Position numbers and translations under genes: made by a program. Below the pieces are notes generated by a model. It saw only the letters and a program-made list of their open reading frames with translations, was not told where the DNA came from and did no database searches. A stretch of 64,000 bases of DNA from NCBI GenBank assembly GCA_934096945.1, contig CAKOND010000006.1:3879-67878 (forward strand). Reading direction: 5' to 3'. The DNA is from an uncultured Bacilli bacterium. GTDB taxonomy: Bacteria > Bacillota_I > Bacilli_A > RF39 > UBA660. This document shows positions 52,929 to 61,279 of this stretch, in pieces. The first letter of the stretch is position 1; each line of letters starts with the position of its first letter.

Positions 52929-54227
52929 CTACAAAAACATACTCATATAAAGTGGTAAACTTAAGACTCCATTACTATCATATCCTATATTCTTCGTAGA
53001 TAGTTTAATACCTTGTTTAACTCCATAATTATTCATAATTGAATTTAATGACTTTGATTTGGTATTATCTGCAGATTTAACTTCTACCGCAGTTACCTCA
53101 TTATTATATCTAATAAAGAAATCTACTTCCAAAGTTGAATTTTTTTCAAAATAATATAGCTTTTTACCAGATTTAGTAAAGACATCTGCAATAATATTTT
53201 CGTAAATTGCTCCCTTGTATATACCCAAATTTCCATTCATAATTTCTAGTTGTGAGCCTTCATCCATCATAGCCATTAAAAGCCCAGTATCTTTCATATA
53301 TACTTTAAAAGAATCAATAATTTTATTTCCTTCAAGTGGTGCTTCAGGATTTCTTAAATTATAACAGAAATTAATTATACCAGCATCATATAACCATTCA
53401 AGAGAATCTAAATATTTTTCACTTTTACTATTTCGTTCAACAATACTAAATTTAAATTTTTTATTATCTTTTGCAAGCTGAGCAGGAATACTATCAAAAC
53501 ATGCTCTAATTTTTGCTCTATCATTTGCACTAGCGTATTTAACAATATCATCTCTATAGTCATTTAGTATTCTCTTTTGCACTTTTATTGCGCTATCAAA
53601 ATTATTTGACAATAAAAACTCATTTATAACATCTGGCATACCACCTAAAACTATGTATTCCTTAAATAATTCAAGCATTCTATCATGTGAAGATGAACTA
53701 ACTGTTTTTTTTGTATCATAAAACTCTTTGATGTAAGAGATAGCATCTTCACTTATGCCTCTAGCCCATAAAAATTCTTCAAAATCAAGTGAGTTCATAT
53801 ATATTCTATCTACATAACCTACAGGAAAAGAAGATGCTCTTTTATAAGCTATACCTAACATAGAACCTGATGCAATACAGTCAATTCTTTTATCTTGAGC
53901 CAAAAATTTTAATGCTGTGATTGCTTCTGGGCATTCTTGTATTTCATCTAAAAAAATAAGAGTATTTCCATCATCAATTTCAAAATCTGAAATTCTGATT
54001 GATAGTTGTTTTAAGATATTATTAGGACTTAAGTCTTCTTTGAACACTTCCTTAAATTCTTTATTTTCAAGAAAATTTAACTCATAAAACTTTTTATAAT
54101 TATTTTTTGCAAAGTCTCTGATGATATACGTTTTACCAACTTGTCTTGCTCCAATAACCAGTAAACAATTATTTCTATGATTTTTTTTCCAATTAATTAA
54201 ATCATTGACTATTTTCCTTTTTAGCAT
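52929..54227 (-). CDS. AAA ATPase with DUF4143 domain
   Basis: P-loop ATPase of the common AAA_14/DUF4143 family. Walker A is in VIGARQVGKTY, Walker B in LIFLDEIQECPEA, and the C-terminal DUF4143 part shows YYFEKNSTLEVDFFIRYNN and AVEVKSADNT, a nuclease-like DxD-ExK pattern. The role of the family is not well known. I choose the ATG at 54227 (MLKRKIVNDLI), with GGTGAT just upstream; the frame extends to 54296 without a convincing start. Single gene, terminator behind, repeat array in front. Such genes are frequent in variable genomic regions. Confidence 0.87.
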   Translation of the reverse strand: MLKRKIVNDLINWKKNHRNNCLLVIGARQVGKTYIIRDFAKNNYKKFYELNFLENKEFKEVFKEDLSPNNILKQLSIRISDFEIDDGNTLIFLDEIQECPEAITALKFLAQDKRIDCIASGSMLGIAYKRASSFPVGYVDRIYMNSLDFEEFLWARGISEDAISYIKEFYDTKKTVSSSSHDRMLELFKEYIVLGGMPDVINEFLLSNNFDSAIKVQKRILNDYRDDIVKYASANDRAKIRACFDSIPAQLAKDNKKFKFSIVERNSKSEKYLDSLEWLYDAGIINFCYNLRNPEAPLEGNKIIDSFKVYMKDTGLLMAMMDEGSQLEIMNGNLGIYKGAIYENIIADVFTKSGKKLYYFEKNSTLEVDFFIRYNNEVTAVEVKSADNTKSKSLNSIMNNYGVKQGIKLSTKNIGYDSNGVLSLPLYMSMFL

Positions 54228-54295
54228 ATTAATCACCATCCACTCAAATAATAACACTTTTCTCTCTATTTGTCTATAAATTTTGTACACTTTCA

Positions 54296-54413
54296 CTATT
54301 TTTCAAAGGAATAATTACATATATTTTACTATTTTTCAAAGGAATAATTGTATGTATTTTCCTATTTTTCAAATGAATAATTAATTTACAAAGGATTTTT
54401 TCAAAGGAATAAT
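54296..54413. repeat. 33-bp-period repeat array upstream of the DUF4143 gene
   Basis: The 21-base word beginning CTATTTTTCAAAGGAATAA occurs at 54296-54316, 54329-54349 and 54362-54382 (one change), with a shorter fourth copy around 54395-54413. The period is 33 bases, about three helical turns. Read on the minus strand each copy carries TTGAAA. This looks like an operator or promoter array; the units are too short and too few for CRISPR. Confidence 0.8.
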
Positions 54414-54489
54414 GTTAAAAACAAAAAAATATTACAAAATTATAACTTTTGTAACATATTATTTTCTAATACAAAACTAATTAGATACA

Positions 54490-54666
54490 CTATCTAACAT
54501 TTTTTCCTTTATTTTCGTATTTTGTTGAATATAATATTGCTTTTTCGCTTCCAGCCATCACACTTTTAGGCCATTTAAAAGAAATATTATCTATTTTATC
54601 TTCTTTTGTTGCGTGTGGTCTAATTTTTGTAAAAAAATTTTTAGGAAATTTCGCTTTCTTTTCCAT
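54490..54666 (-). CDS. Small basic protein of 58 residues, function unknown
   Basis: Starts MEKKAKFPKNFF at ATG 54666, with a strong AAGGAGGAG about 9 bases upstream, and ends ENKGKNVR before the TAG at 54490. It is basic, with several Lys/Arg pairs and an internal KWPKSVMAG; no membrane segment. I do not recognise it. The excellent ribosome site and coding-like composition argue for a true gene. An imperfect hairpin (TTAGATA/TATCTAA) overlaps its stop. It follows the 69-residue-frame gene and a perfect hairpin at 54697-54734. Confidence 0.55.
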   Translation of the reverse strand: MEKKAKFPKNFFTKIRPHATKEDKIDNISFKWPKSVMAGSEKAILYSTKYENKGKNVR

Positions 54667-54696
54667 AACTACCTAACTCCTCCTTAGATTAAATAT

Positions 54697-54734
54697 TTTG
54701 AAGAACGAAAAATTCAAGATTTTCGTTCTTCAAA
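54697..54734. promoter_or_regulatory. Perfect 15-bp inverted repeat between two small genes
   Basis: Arms 54697-54711 and 54720-54734 are exact reverse complements with an 8-base loop. No T run follows on either strand, so a standard terminator is unlikely. It lies 31 bases before the start of the 58-residue gene and 48 bases after the other small gene, fit for an operator, RNA processing site or regulatory hairpin. Confidence 0.6.
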
Positions 54735-54781
54735 GTTATTGGCGAAAAGATATCAAATATTCTTCAAAAAAATACTTTTGC

Positions 54782-54982
54782 TTATTTTTCTTTTTTATAT
54801 TCTCCATTTTTAACCATATTCTGATTAGTATGAGTTACATTTGAATCTATATCCACTATTCTTCTTTGATTACTTTCTAAATTATATCCATAAGGATTGG
54901 AATATTCCATTCTAATTTTTTCTAATCTACTTTTACTTTCAATATCATAACCTTTATAGTAGTAATCACTCATCTTAAACAT
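54782..54982 (-). CDS. Small Tyr/Asn-rich protein, function unknown
   Basis: Begins MFKMSDYYYKGYD at ATG 54982, with AGGTGAT just upstream (the GTG at 54991 is part of that site). It is 66 residues, hydrophilic, ends in KNGEYKKEK and has no membrane segment. Not recognised. It lies about 40 bases before the thiI stop region in the same direction, upstream of nothing conserved. A real small gene is likely from the ribosome site; function is unknown. Confidence 0.5.
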   Translation of the reverse strand: MFKMSDYYYKGYDIESKSRLEKIRMEYSNPYGYNLESNQRRIVDIDSNVTHTNQNMVKNGEYKKEK

Positions 54983-55021
54983 AAATATCACCTAGTAATA
55001 TTATGTTTATTTTTTTTAAAA

Positions 55022-56206
55022 TTATAACAAATCACTAAACTTATTTTCTTCTTTTATACCAACTTTTATTGTTGTATGTCCTTTTATTGCCTTATAAATT
55101 AATTCTTTATATGGTATTAATGCTTCATATTCTTCACATAGTGCTGGACTTGGATTAATAACTGGATGTTTAGGTACAAACACTGTACAACAATCTTCAA
55201 AAGGAAGCGTTGATATATCATATGTACCAATTTTCTTTGAAATATCAATTATTTCTAATTTATCAAAACATGCAACAGGTCTTATAACTGGCATCTTAAC
55301 AACTTCATTTATAGCTCTCATACTTGTTAGAGTTTGGCTTGCAACTTGACCAATTGATTCACCATTTACCAAAATATTACATTTATTTTCATTTGCAATA
55401 ATAGCACTTATCCTATACATCATTCTTCTCATGATAGTAATTAAATATTCATGAGGTATATTCTTAAGTATAGTTTCTTGAATCTCCGTAAAGTTAATTA
55501 CATGTACCTTTACTTCCGTATTATATTTAGCTAAAACTCTAGCAAGCTTTAAAACTTTATCTTTTGCAGCATCACTAGTATGAGGTGGACTTTCAAAATA
55601 AATTGCTTCAAGTTTAACACCACGTTTGATAGCAAGATATCCCGCAACAGGAGAATCTATTCCCCCACTTAGCATAAGTAATCCTTTACCCAAAGTTCCA
55701 ACTGGATAACCACCTAAGCCTTTAATACCTTCAAAATAAAAAAGCACTTCTTCATTTCTTATTTCAATATTTACAGTAAGCTCAGGATTATGAACATCAA
55801 CTTTTATATTACTAATATTTTTAAGTAAATGCCCACCTACTACTTTACTTATTTCCATTGAATTTATGGGATAATTTTTATTACTTCTTTTAGTTACAAC
55901 CTTAAATGTTTTAAAATCCTTACTACTTACTAGATCTAAAACATTATTATTAATATCTTCTATTTCTAAATTATTTGATGTATAACCCACTAAAAGTTCT
56001 TGTATTCCAAAGACATTTTCTAAATGTTTTATAACTTCATCAAAATCATCAGTTTCAATAAACATTCTACCAAAATCATAATAAGTATTATGATTAATAT
56101 TCTCTAAAGTAACTTCAATATTATTTTTAAGTTTACTTATAAAAAAGTTTTTATTATCTTTTTTAGTGCTTAATTCACCATATTTTATAATAATTATTTT
56201 TTTCAT
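55022..56206 (-). CDS. thiI: tRNA 4-thiouridine synthetase ThiI
   Basis: Makes 4-thiouridine at tRNA position 8 and can supply sulfur for thiamine thiazole. It has an N-terminal ferredoxin-like and THUMP region (residues 1-165), then the PP-loop LLMLSGGIDSPVAGY. The protein ends soon after VKVGIKEENKFSD, without the rhodanese domain of E. coli ThiI. As in B. subtilis it therefore needs a separate cysteine desulfurase, which lies nearby at 57521. I start at ATG 56206 (MKKIIIIKYGELSTK) behind AAGAGGTG; the frame to 56245 is rejected. A HipA-like gene separates it from its partner gene. Confidence 0.95.
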   Translation of the reverse strand: MKKIIIIKYGELSTKKDNKNFFISKLKNNIEVTLENINHNTYYDFGRMFIETDDFDEVIKHLENVFGIQELLVGYTSNNLEIEDINNNVLDLVSSKDFKTFKVVTKRSNKNYPINSMEISKVVGGHLLKNISNIKVDVHNPELTVNIEIRNEEVLFYFEGIKGLGGYPVGTLGKGLLMLSGGIDSPVAGYLAIKRGVKLEAIYFESPPHTSDAAKDKVLKLARVLAKYNTEVKVHVINFTEIQETILKNIPHEYLITIMRRMMYRISAIIANENKCNILVNGESIGQVASQTLTSMRAINEVVKMPVIRPVACFDKLEIIDISKKIGTYDISTLPFEDCCTVFVPKHPVINPSPALCEEYEALIPYKELIYKAIKGHTTIKVGIKEENKFSDLL

Positions 56207-56236
56207 AAATGCACCTCTTTCCTTACGTATTTTAAC

Positions 56237-56259
56237 ACAAAACAAATAAAAAGACTATT
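56237..56259. repeat. 23-bp direct repeat flanking the HipA-like gene, left copy
   Basis: The 23 bases beginning ACAAAACAAATAAAAAG are identical to 57484-57506. This copy lies between the HipA-like stop and the thiI start; the other lies between the desulfurase terminator and the HipA-like start. Confidence 0.75.
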
Positions 56260-56268
56260 ACTAATCTT

Positions 56269-57453
56269 TTATTTTATCATATTTTTTAATTTATTAATTT
56301 GTCTATTTAACAAAGTACATAGTCCATCAATTCTTGCATCAGAATATCCCGTTATATTTTGATATTCATATAAAGTACTTTTAAACCATTCAACTAAGCC
56401 ATCCAGTTTACTTACATCTATTCTCTTTATATTCTTAACAACTTTAATAATATCATCAAAAGGCATAATAAGATAGAATAATCTTCCTTCTCCGGATACA
56501 CACATTTCTTCTTCATTATAATATTCGATATTTAAACTTTGACCATTATCAAATATTGGAGCAACATCTAGCCATTTTAATTTATTTACATCTCTTATAA
56601 TACCAAAATTATTTAAATGTCTATCTTCATTCATAATTAAAAAGTCTAAAATATACATATTCTCTATTTTAATACGTGCATCTTTTATACCTTTATCTTC
56701 TAACATTTTTATATAATTTTCATAATCATCCAAATTTTTATGCTTTTCCATATTATTTATTATTTGACTACAAGTAATAAATTCTGTATCTTTAGTTATA
56801 AAACAAGGACACTTTGATACTATATTATCTTTATAAACATCTAAAGTATATTTTACATGACTAAATCCAAGCCTATCACAGATTTCACTAGCTAAAACTT
56901 CATTAAATGGTTGCAAACTTTCATTCTTATATCCACCCTTAAGTAAATATCTAGTGCCATTATCTATGATCCAAGCTTTTTTTAACATTCCATCCGTTGT
57001 ATTATTCGGAGTTTTTAAAGACTTTATACTTTGAATAATATTTCCATTTTTAGATAGAGATGCTTCCATAAATTCTGCGTAATCAAAATCATTATCAAAA
57101 AAGTTAATATCATCATACTTTATATTGGCATCAAAAGGCTTTAACCAGTATTGGTCAGATAATGATAATCCAAAAGCTTTATCTAAAAGCTCACATGGAG
57201 CACTTACATTTAATCTATGAAGTAGTAAATCTAGTTTATCCCGCCATGAAGGAATGCCACGGCCTTTGAACCATTTACTTAAATTTGCTCTAAAGTCATC
57301 ATTTATTTCATTATTTTTTTTATACACTTCTTTTAAAATATAAGGGGCATAATCTATATTATACACATCAAAAATTTGCGTAAAAACCCCGGTAGCAGAG
57401 TCATACAAAGCAGATAAAACTTCGGTATTTTTATTCATTAATATACATTTCAT
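56269..57453 (-). CDS. HipA-like kinase domain protein, no HipB partner visible
   Basis: About 394 residues. The C-terminal half carries HipA-kinase features: WIIDNGTRYLLKGG (nucleotide-binding strand), NEDRHLNNFGI (catalytic-loop Asp and Asn, as in the HipA NxDxHxxNF motif) and LDVAPIFDNGQSL (metal-binding Asp). HipA relatives phosphorylate tRNA-synthetase or other proteins. No HipB-like HTH antitoxin gene is adjacent, so it may be one of the stand-alone types. I start at ATG 57453, behind AGGGAGAA and a TATAAT box. It separates thiI from its cysteine desulfurase and is flanked by a 23-base direct repeat, which suggests insertion. Confidence 0.75.
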   Translation of the reverse strand: MKCILMNKNTEVLSALYDSATGVFTQIFDVYNIDYAPYILKEVYKKNNEINDDFRANLSKWFKGRGIPSWRDKLDLLLHRLNVSAPCELLDKAFGLSLSDQYWLKPFDANIKYDDINFFDNDFDYAEFMEASLSKNGNIIQSIKSLKTPNNTTDGMLKKAWIIDNGTRYLLKGGYKNESLQPFNEVLASEICDRLGFSHVKYTLDVYKDNIVSKCPCFITKDTEFITCSQIINNMEKHKNLDDYENYIKMLEDKGIKDARIKIENMYILDFLIMNEDRHLNNFGIIRDVNKLKWLDVAPIFDNGQSLNIEYYNEEEMCVSGEGRLFYLIMPFDDIIKVVKNIKRIDVSKLDGLVEWFKSTLYEYQNITGYSDARIDGLCTLLNRQINKLKNMIK

Positions 57454-57483
57454 ACAATTTGTTCTCCCTACACTTATTATATA

Positions 57484-57506
57484 ACAAAACAAATAAAAAG
57501 ACTATT
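57484..57506. repeat. 23-bp direct repeat flanking the HipA-like gene, right copy
   Basis: Exact match to 56237-56259. It includes one arm of the desulfurase terminator (57502-57507). Confidence 0.75.
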
Positions 57507-57519
57507 CTTTTTTGAATAG
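57499..57519 (-). terminator. terminator of the cysteine desulfurase gene
   Basis: CTATTC/GAATAG stem (57502-57507 with 57514-57519), six-base loop, then TCTTTTT on the minus strand. Confidence 0.6.
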
Positions 57520-57520
57520 C

Positions 57521-58648
57521 TTATTTTAAATTACTTAAGTTTTCGTATTCTTCTTTAAATATTTCCAAAAATCTATTTACTTCTTCAGTTGTTGTTACAT
57601 AAGATAAACTAATTCTTAAAGTATGTTTTGCTCTATTTATATCATTATAAATAGCTATAACACTATTTGATATATCTCCACTTGAACAAGCTGTATTAGT
57701 ACTTACATATATTTCATGTTTATCTAAAGCATGTACCATAACCTCAGGCATAACATCCATAACACTAACATTTAATATCTGAGGAATACTATATTTAGTT
57801 TTATTTATAATAATATTTGGATATTTACTTAAACTAGAAGTTATTTTATCATTAAGTAAACTTACAAATCTTTCTTTTTTTTCAAGGCCATCATTTGCAA
57901 GTCTAATAGCTTTTGATAAAGCTGCAATCAAAGGAAGTGGTGGTGTTCCAGGTTTTAAATCATTACTTTTACCACTTCCATATATAAGTGGTGTTATTTT
58001 AACCATACTACTTTTATATAAAAAACCAATACCTTTAGGTCCAAATATTTTATGTCCAGACATACTAGCAAGGTCAACATCATGCATATTAACACTAACT
58101 TTACCAATAGCTTGTGTCATATCGGAATGAAAAATTGTTCCCATGTTTTCTTTCTTTATTATTTGCCTAATCATCTTTAATGGTTGTCTTACTCCAATTT
58201 CAGAATTAACAGCACAGATACTTACTAAAATTGTATCTTCTCTAACCTTTTCTTTTAAATCATCAAAATCAATTAAACCTTCTTTATCATTATTAACGTA
58301 ACTTATTTCAAACCCCATTGTTTTTAAATAATCACATATAGCATATATTGATGGATGTTCTAGTTTTGAAACAATAATATGTTTTCCTTTTTTATGATTG
58401 GCCAGAGCTGTTCCAATTAAAGCCATATTATTTGCTTCAGTTGCTCCACTTGTATAAACTATTTCACTAGGATTTACTCCGAAGATATCAGCAATTTGTT
58501 TCGTAGCACTTTCTAGTAGTGTACTAGATTTTTGTCCTAAACTATGAATAGAATTAGCATTACCAATAAAATTCTTAGTTACAGTTGAAAGTGTATCAAA
58601 AACACTAATATCAACAGGTGTTGTAGCACTATAATCTAAATATATCAT
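57521..58648 (-). CDS. Cysteine desulfurase (NifZ/IscS-like), ThiI partner
   Basis: PLP enzyme that takes sulfur from cysteine as a persulfide and passes it to ThiI. Motifs: MIYLDYSATTPVD at the start, TSGATEANN, the HSDMTQAIGK cofactor Asp region, PLP lysine Lys200 in SGHKIFGPKG, and the sulfur-carrying Cys in STNTACSSG. At 375 residues with a short active-site loop it fits the group that includes B. subtilis NifZ, encoded next to thiI. AAGGAGG precedes the ATG, 11 bases after ezrA. The ThiI assignment rests on neighbourhood. Confidence 0.92.
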   Translation of the reverse strand: MIYLDYSATTPVDISVFDTLSTVTKNFIGNANSIHSLGQKSSTLLESATKQIADIFGVNPSEIVYTSGATEANNMALIGTALANHKKGKHIIVSKLEHPSIYAICDYLKTMGFEISYVNNDKEGLIDFDDLKEKVREDTILVSICAVNSEIGVRQPLKMIRQIIKKENMGTIFHSDMTQAIGKVSVNMHDVDLASMSGHKIFGPKGIGFLYKSSMVKITPLIYGSGKSNDLKPGTPPLPLIAALSKAIRLANDGLEKKERFVSLLNDKITSSLSKYPNIIINKTKYSIPQILNVSVMDVMPEVMVHALDKHEIYVSTNTACSSGDISNSVIAIYNDINRAKHTLRISLSYVTTTEEVNRFLEIFKEEYENLSNLK

Positions 58649-58659
58649 TATTTTCCTCC

Positions 58660-60378
58660 TTAACTTTGTGATTCTTCAAGTAATTTTTTATGAATACCAG
58701 GTTCCACAATATTTATGGCATTTATGGCATTTTCCAAACTATTTTTAAAATTACCTTTAACAAATGCATTTTCTGCTTTTGCAAGACCAAAGTCTACTTC
58801 TTTATTTACTACTCGATATCTATTTCCATACACAATAGCTGTTTCAGCCATCTTAGCAGTTTTTACAGTTTCATTGACAGTGTTATAAACTTTAAGTACT
58901 AAATCTCTCGCCGTATCAACACGAAGATTAAGTATTTTAATAGATATAGGTCTTTTATCAAGTTCACGAACAAGAACATTAATAGCTTCCATAGCTTCAG
59001 ATGCTTCCACATAATAATTTTTAGGAACACATGGAAGTTTATAAGAACGTATTCTTTCTTTAGTTTGTGATAAAATCTTCTTTATTTCATCAAGTTGCTC
59101 ACGAGCCCTAAGTTCATCTTCTTTTAAGCTACCTAAAGTTTTTAAAGCTCCATTTAGTTTTTCTTCAGTTTTAATTAGTTTAGAATTTATAATTTCCATT
59201 TCTCTGGCAAGTTTAGTATATGCTAAAATCTTGCTTCTTGCAGTATCAACTACTTTATCATAACTTGCCCTGATACCCATAATCTCTTCTTTTATCTCAG
59301 CAATAACAGCAACTTCATCATCAGATAAATCATAACTATATTTTATATCACCAATTTTTTTGAAAAGTTCATTATTTACCTTTTCAAGTTTAGTTGCCTT
59401 AAGAAGGATACTTCTACTATAATCTTCATATATTTTTTTACTATATCTTTCTTTATCAAAATCACTATATAATGAGTCAAAATAATCATGCATCGTTTTA
59501 AGTTCAAAAAGTGAATCTTCAACATTTAACACATTAAGTCTTTGAAATATATCTTGTATTTTCTTATTAGCTTCATTTATATTATAATCAATATTTAAAT
59601 ATTCAAGATTAAACCCATCTCTAGTCATTTTATCAGCAATATTTTTGATGTCTTCTTCCTTTTTAGGAATTAAATTTTTACCTAGCATAACTATAGGTCT
59701 TGCTTCATCAATAATTACTTTTAAGTTACTTATAACATCTGCTATAGCTTTAACAATTTTACCAACTTCTGTATAAGCGTTAGCTTCCATAGAACTTTCA
59801 AAAGCAGCAAAAAGCTTATCAACATTTTCAAATTGAAGTTCTAAAGGAACTTTAACTATTTCATATTCATCTTCAAATTCTTTATAAGTACTTAAAACTT
59901 CACGATATTCAGCTTTTAACTTAGTTATTGTTTCTCTATTTCTCTCTTCACTTAAAGTAACATCTTTTATTTCATCAAGTAAAAAAGATGCTTTAGTTTT
60001 TAAAGTATTTAAATCAAAATCAGCTTTTAAAACTAATCCCTTTAATTCTTTAAAATTCTTTTCTTCAAATAGTTCTTCAATTTCATTTATAGTTTCAGTT
60101 ATCTTAGGCATTTCCGTATCTTTAATATCATTAAATCTCTTTTTCCAATCATCTAGTTTTTCTCTCATTTCATCATTATTTACTAGAGCTTCAACTTTAT
60201 TAAGTTCTGATAACATACTCGCAGAAATAACCATATTTTTTTCTTTTTCTAATTTTTCTATTTCTAATTTCAATTTTTTCTTTTCTTTATTATTTATTAA
60301 TGCTAAAACAACTATTACCAAAATAATAGTTACTATCCATACTAAACCTGCTATTAAAATAAAGGTTATTCTATCCAT
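58660..60378 (-). CDS. ezrA: Septation ring formation regulator EzrA
   Basis: Cytoskeletal division protein that anchors and limits FtsZ-ring assembly in low-GC Gram-positives. One N-terminal helix (residues ~3-22) followed by long spectrin-like coiled coils; the segments KRFNDIKDTEMPKI near residue 85 and LPCVPKNYYVEASEAM in the last third are typical EzrA landmarks. About 572 residues. I choose the ATG at 60378 (MDRITFIL) after GGTGAAG; the frame begins four codons earlier. It is immediately before the cysteine desulfurase gene, the same neighbourhood as in Bacillus (ezrA-nifZ-thiI). Confidence 0.93.
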   Translation of the reverse strand: MDRITFILIAGLVWIVTIILVIVVLALINNKEKKKLKLEIEKLEKEKNMVISASMLSELNKVEALVNNDEMREKLDDWKKRFNDIKDTEMPKITETINEIEELFEEKNFKELKGLVLKADFDLNTLKTKASFLLDEIKDVTLSEERNRETITKLKAEYREVLSTYKEFEDEYEIVKVPLELQFENVDKLFAAFESSMEANAYTEVGKIVKAIADVISNLKVIIDEARPIVMLGKNLIPKKEEDIKNIADKMTRDGFNLEYLNIDYNINEANKKIQDIFQRLNVLNVEDSLFELKTMHDYFDSLYSDFDKERYSKKIYEDYSRSILLKATKLEKVNNELFKKIGDIKYSYDLSDDEVAVIAEIKEEIMGIRASYDKVVDTARSKILAYTKLAREMEIINSKLIKTEEKLNGALKTLGSLKEDELRAREQLDEIKKILSQTKERIRSYKLPCVPKNYYVEASEAMEAINVLVRELDKRPISIKILNLRVDTARDLVLKVYNTVNETVKTAKMAETAIVYGNRYRVVNKEVDFGLAKAENAFVKGNFKNSLENAINAINIVEPGIHKKLLEESQS

Positions 60379-60432
60379 ATGCTTCACCACTATATTAAGT
60401 TTATCACATATTACTAATTTTTTAAAGTTTAA

Positions 60433-60456
60433 AAAAATAACTTTTCAGTTATTTTT
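60433..60456 (-). terminator. terminator of the DUF308 gene
   Basis: Nine-base stem (60433-60441 with 60448-60456), six-base loop, T run on the minus strand, overlapping the stop codon. Confidence 0.7.
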
Positions 60457-61000
60457 GCAAAATATAATTATCAATTAAATCAAATATAGCAACTATCACT
60501 AGAAATGCACCCGCAAATTTAGTTATTGCATCGCCAGAAAAAGGATTAAATATCAGTACTATTCCAAGTATCGTAGTTATAACACCAATTACTAAAGTGC
60601 CTATCCAATTTGTATTTATTTCTTTTAATGTAAATGAAAGACGCACCTTTGATAAACCTGTTATACTAAGAACAATACCTATACCAATGGCAATACTTCT
60701 TACAACAGAACCTGGAGAAATCAAAATAATAATTCCAAGAAGTGTATATAAAATTCCACTTATTAAACTTGACGTAAAGCTAATCTTACTTTGAATATAA
60801 GTATAAATACTACCAAGACCTATAAGTAAAAGAACAATACCTACAATAATACCTAAAATTTTATTTAATGTATCCGGCATAAGAACTAAAACTAGACCAA
60901 CAAGTCCCATTATTAAAGTTCTTGTTAATTCTTCTTTGCCATAATTTTTATTTACTTTATTTGCATTTTTCTTTTCTAAAGTACCTTCGACTTTTACCAT
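60449..61000 (-). CDS. DUF308/HdeD-like membrane protein
   Basis: A 183-residue protein with six hydrophobic helices after a charged 25-residue N-terminus. The helices come as three repeated pairs with Gly-rich turns (LGIIVGIVLLLIGLGSIYTYI, YTLLGIIILISPG, TILGIVLIFNPFSG), the pattern of DUF308/HdeD proteins. The biochemical role is unknown; E. coli HdeD relates to acid stress. It is transcribed away from glmS and has its own terminator. Confidence 0.8.
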   Translation of the reverse strand: MVKVEGTLEKKNANKVNKNYGKEELTRTLIMGLVGLVLVLMPDTLNKILGIIVGIVLLLIGLGSIYTYIQSKISFTSSLISGILYTLLGIIILISPGSVVRSIAIGIGIVLSITGLSKVRLSFTLKEINTNWIGTLVIGVITTILGIVLIFNPFSGDAITKFAGAFLVIVAIFDLIDNYILQK

Positions 61001-61054
61001 TTTTCTTCACCACATTCATTATACACTAAAAGTGGCTAATTTGTAAATAACATT

Positions 61055-61083
61055 TTGACTTTTATACGTGCGTATATTATAAT
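61055..61083 (+). promoter_or_regulatory. promoter of glmS
   Basis: TTGACT (61055-61060), 17 bases, then perfect TATAAT (61078-61083). Transcription would start near 61090, before the ribozyme. Confidence 0.8.
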
Positions 61084-61117
61084 AAAAAGGAAAACAAAAT
61101 AATTGATGGAGGTAATA

Positions 61118-61258
61118 TTATTTGTTAGCGCCAGACTTAAAATGGTTAACGAGGATGATGTTTATCGAAAATTCGGCGGATGCATCACGGTAAAGTATAA
61201 TCGAAAGATATATTACAAAAAGCAAAATCAACATTGTAATAAAAGATATATCATATAC
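61118..61258 (+). ncRNA. glmS ribozyme (GlcN6P-activated self-cleaving riboswitch)
   Basis: The core of the glmS ribozyme is readable: AGCGCCAGA (61127 on), TTAACGAGG, GTTTATCGAAAATTCGGCGG and ATGCATCACGG. A 3' stem is formed by TATTACAA and TTGTAATA (about 61209-61239). Cleavage is expected between A61127 and G61128. Glucosamine-6-phosphate acts as cofactor, so product excess destroys the message. Position directly before glmS confirms it. The long upstream reading frame to 61103 crosses this RNA and is not translated. Confidence 0.93.
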
Positions 61259-61279
61259 AACAAGGAAGGAATTTTTAAT

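Noticed and set aside
54296..54413. CRISPR array
   Set aside because: The repeats are only 21 bases with 12-base gaps, gaps are similar AT-rich DNA, and no cas genes are present.
61103..61279. 59-codon N-terminal extension of GlmS
   Set aside because: The region is the glmS ribozyme, and the enzyme needs Cys directly after the initiator Met, which the ATG at 61280 provides.
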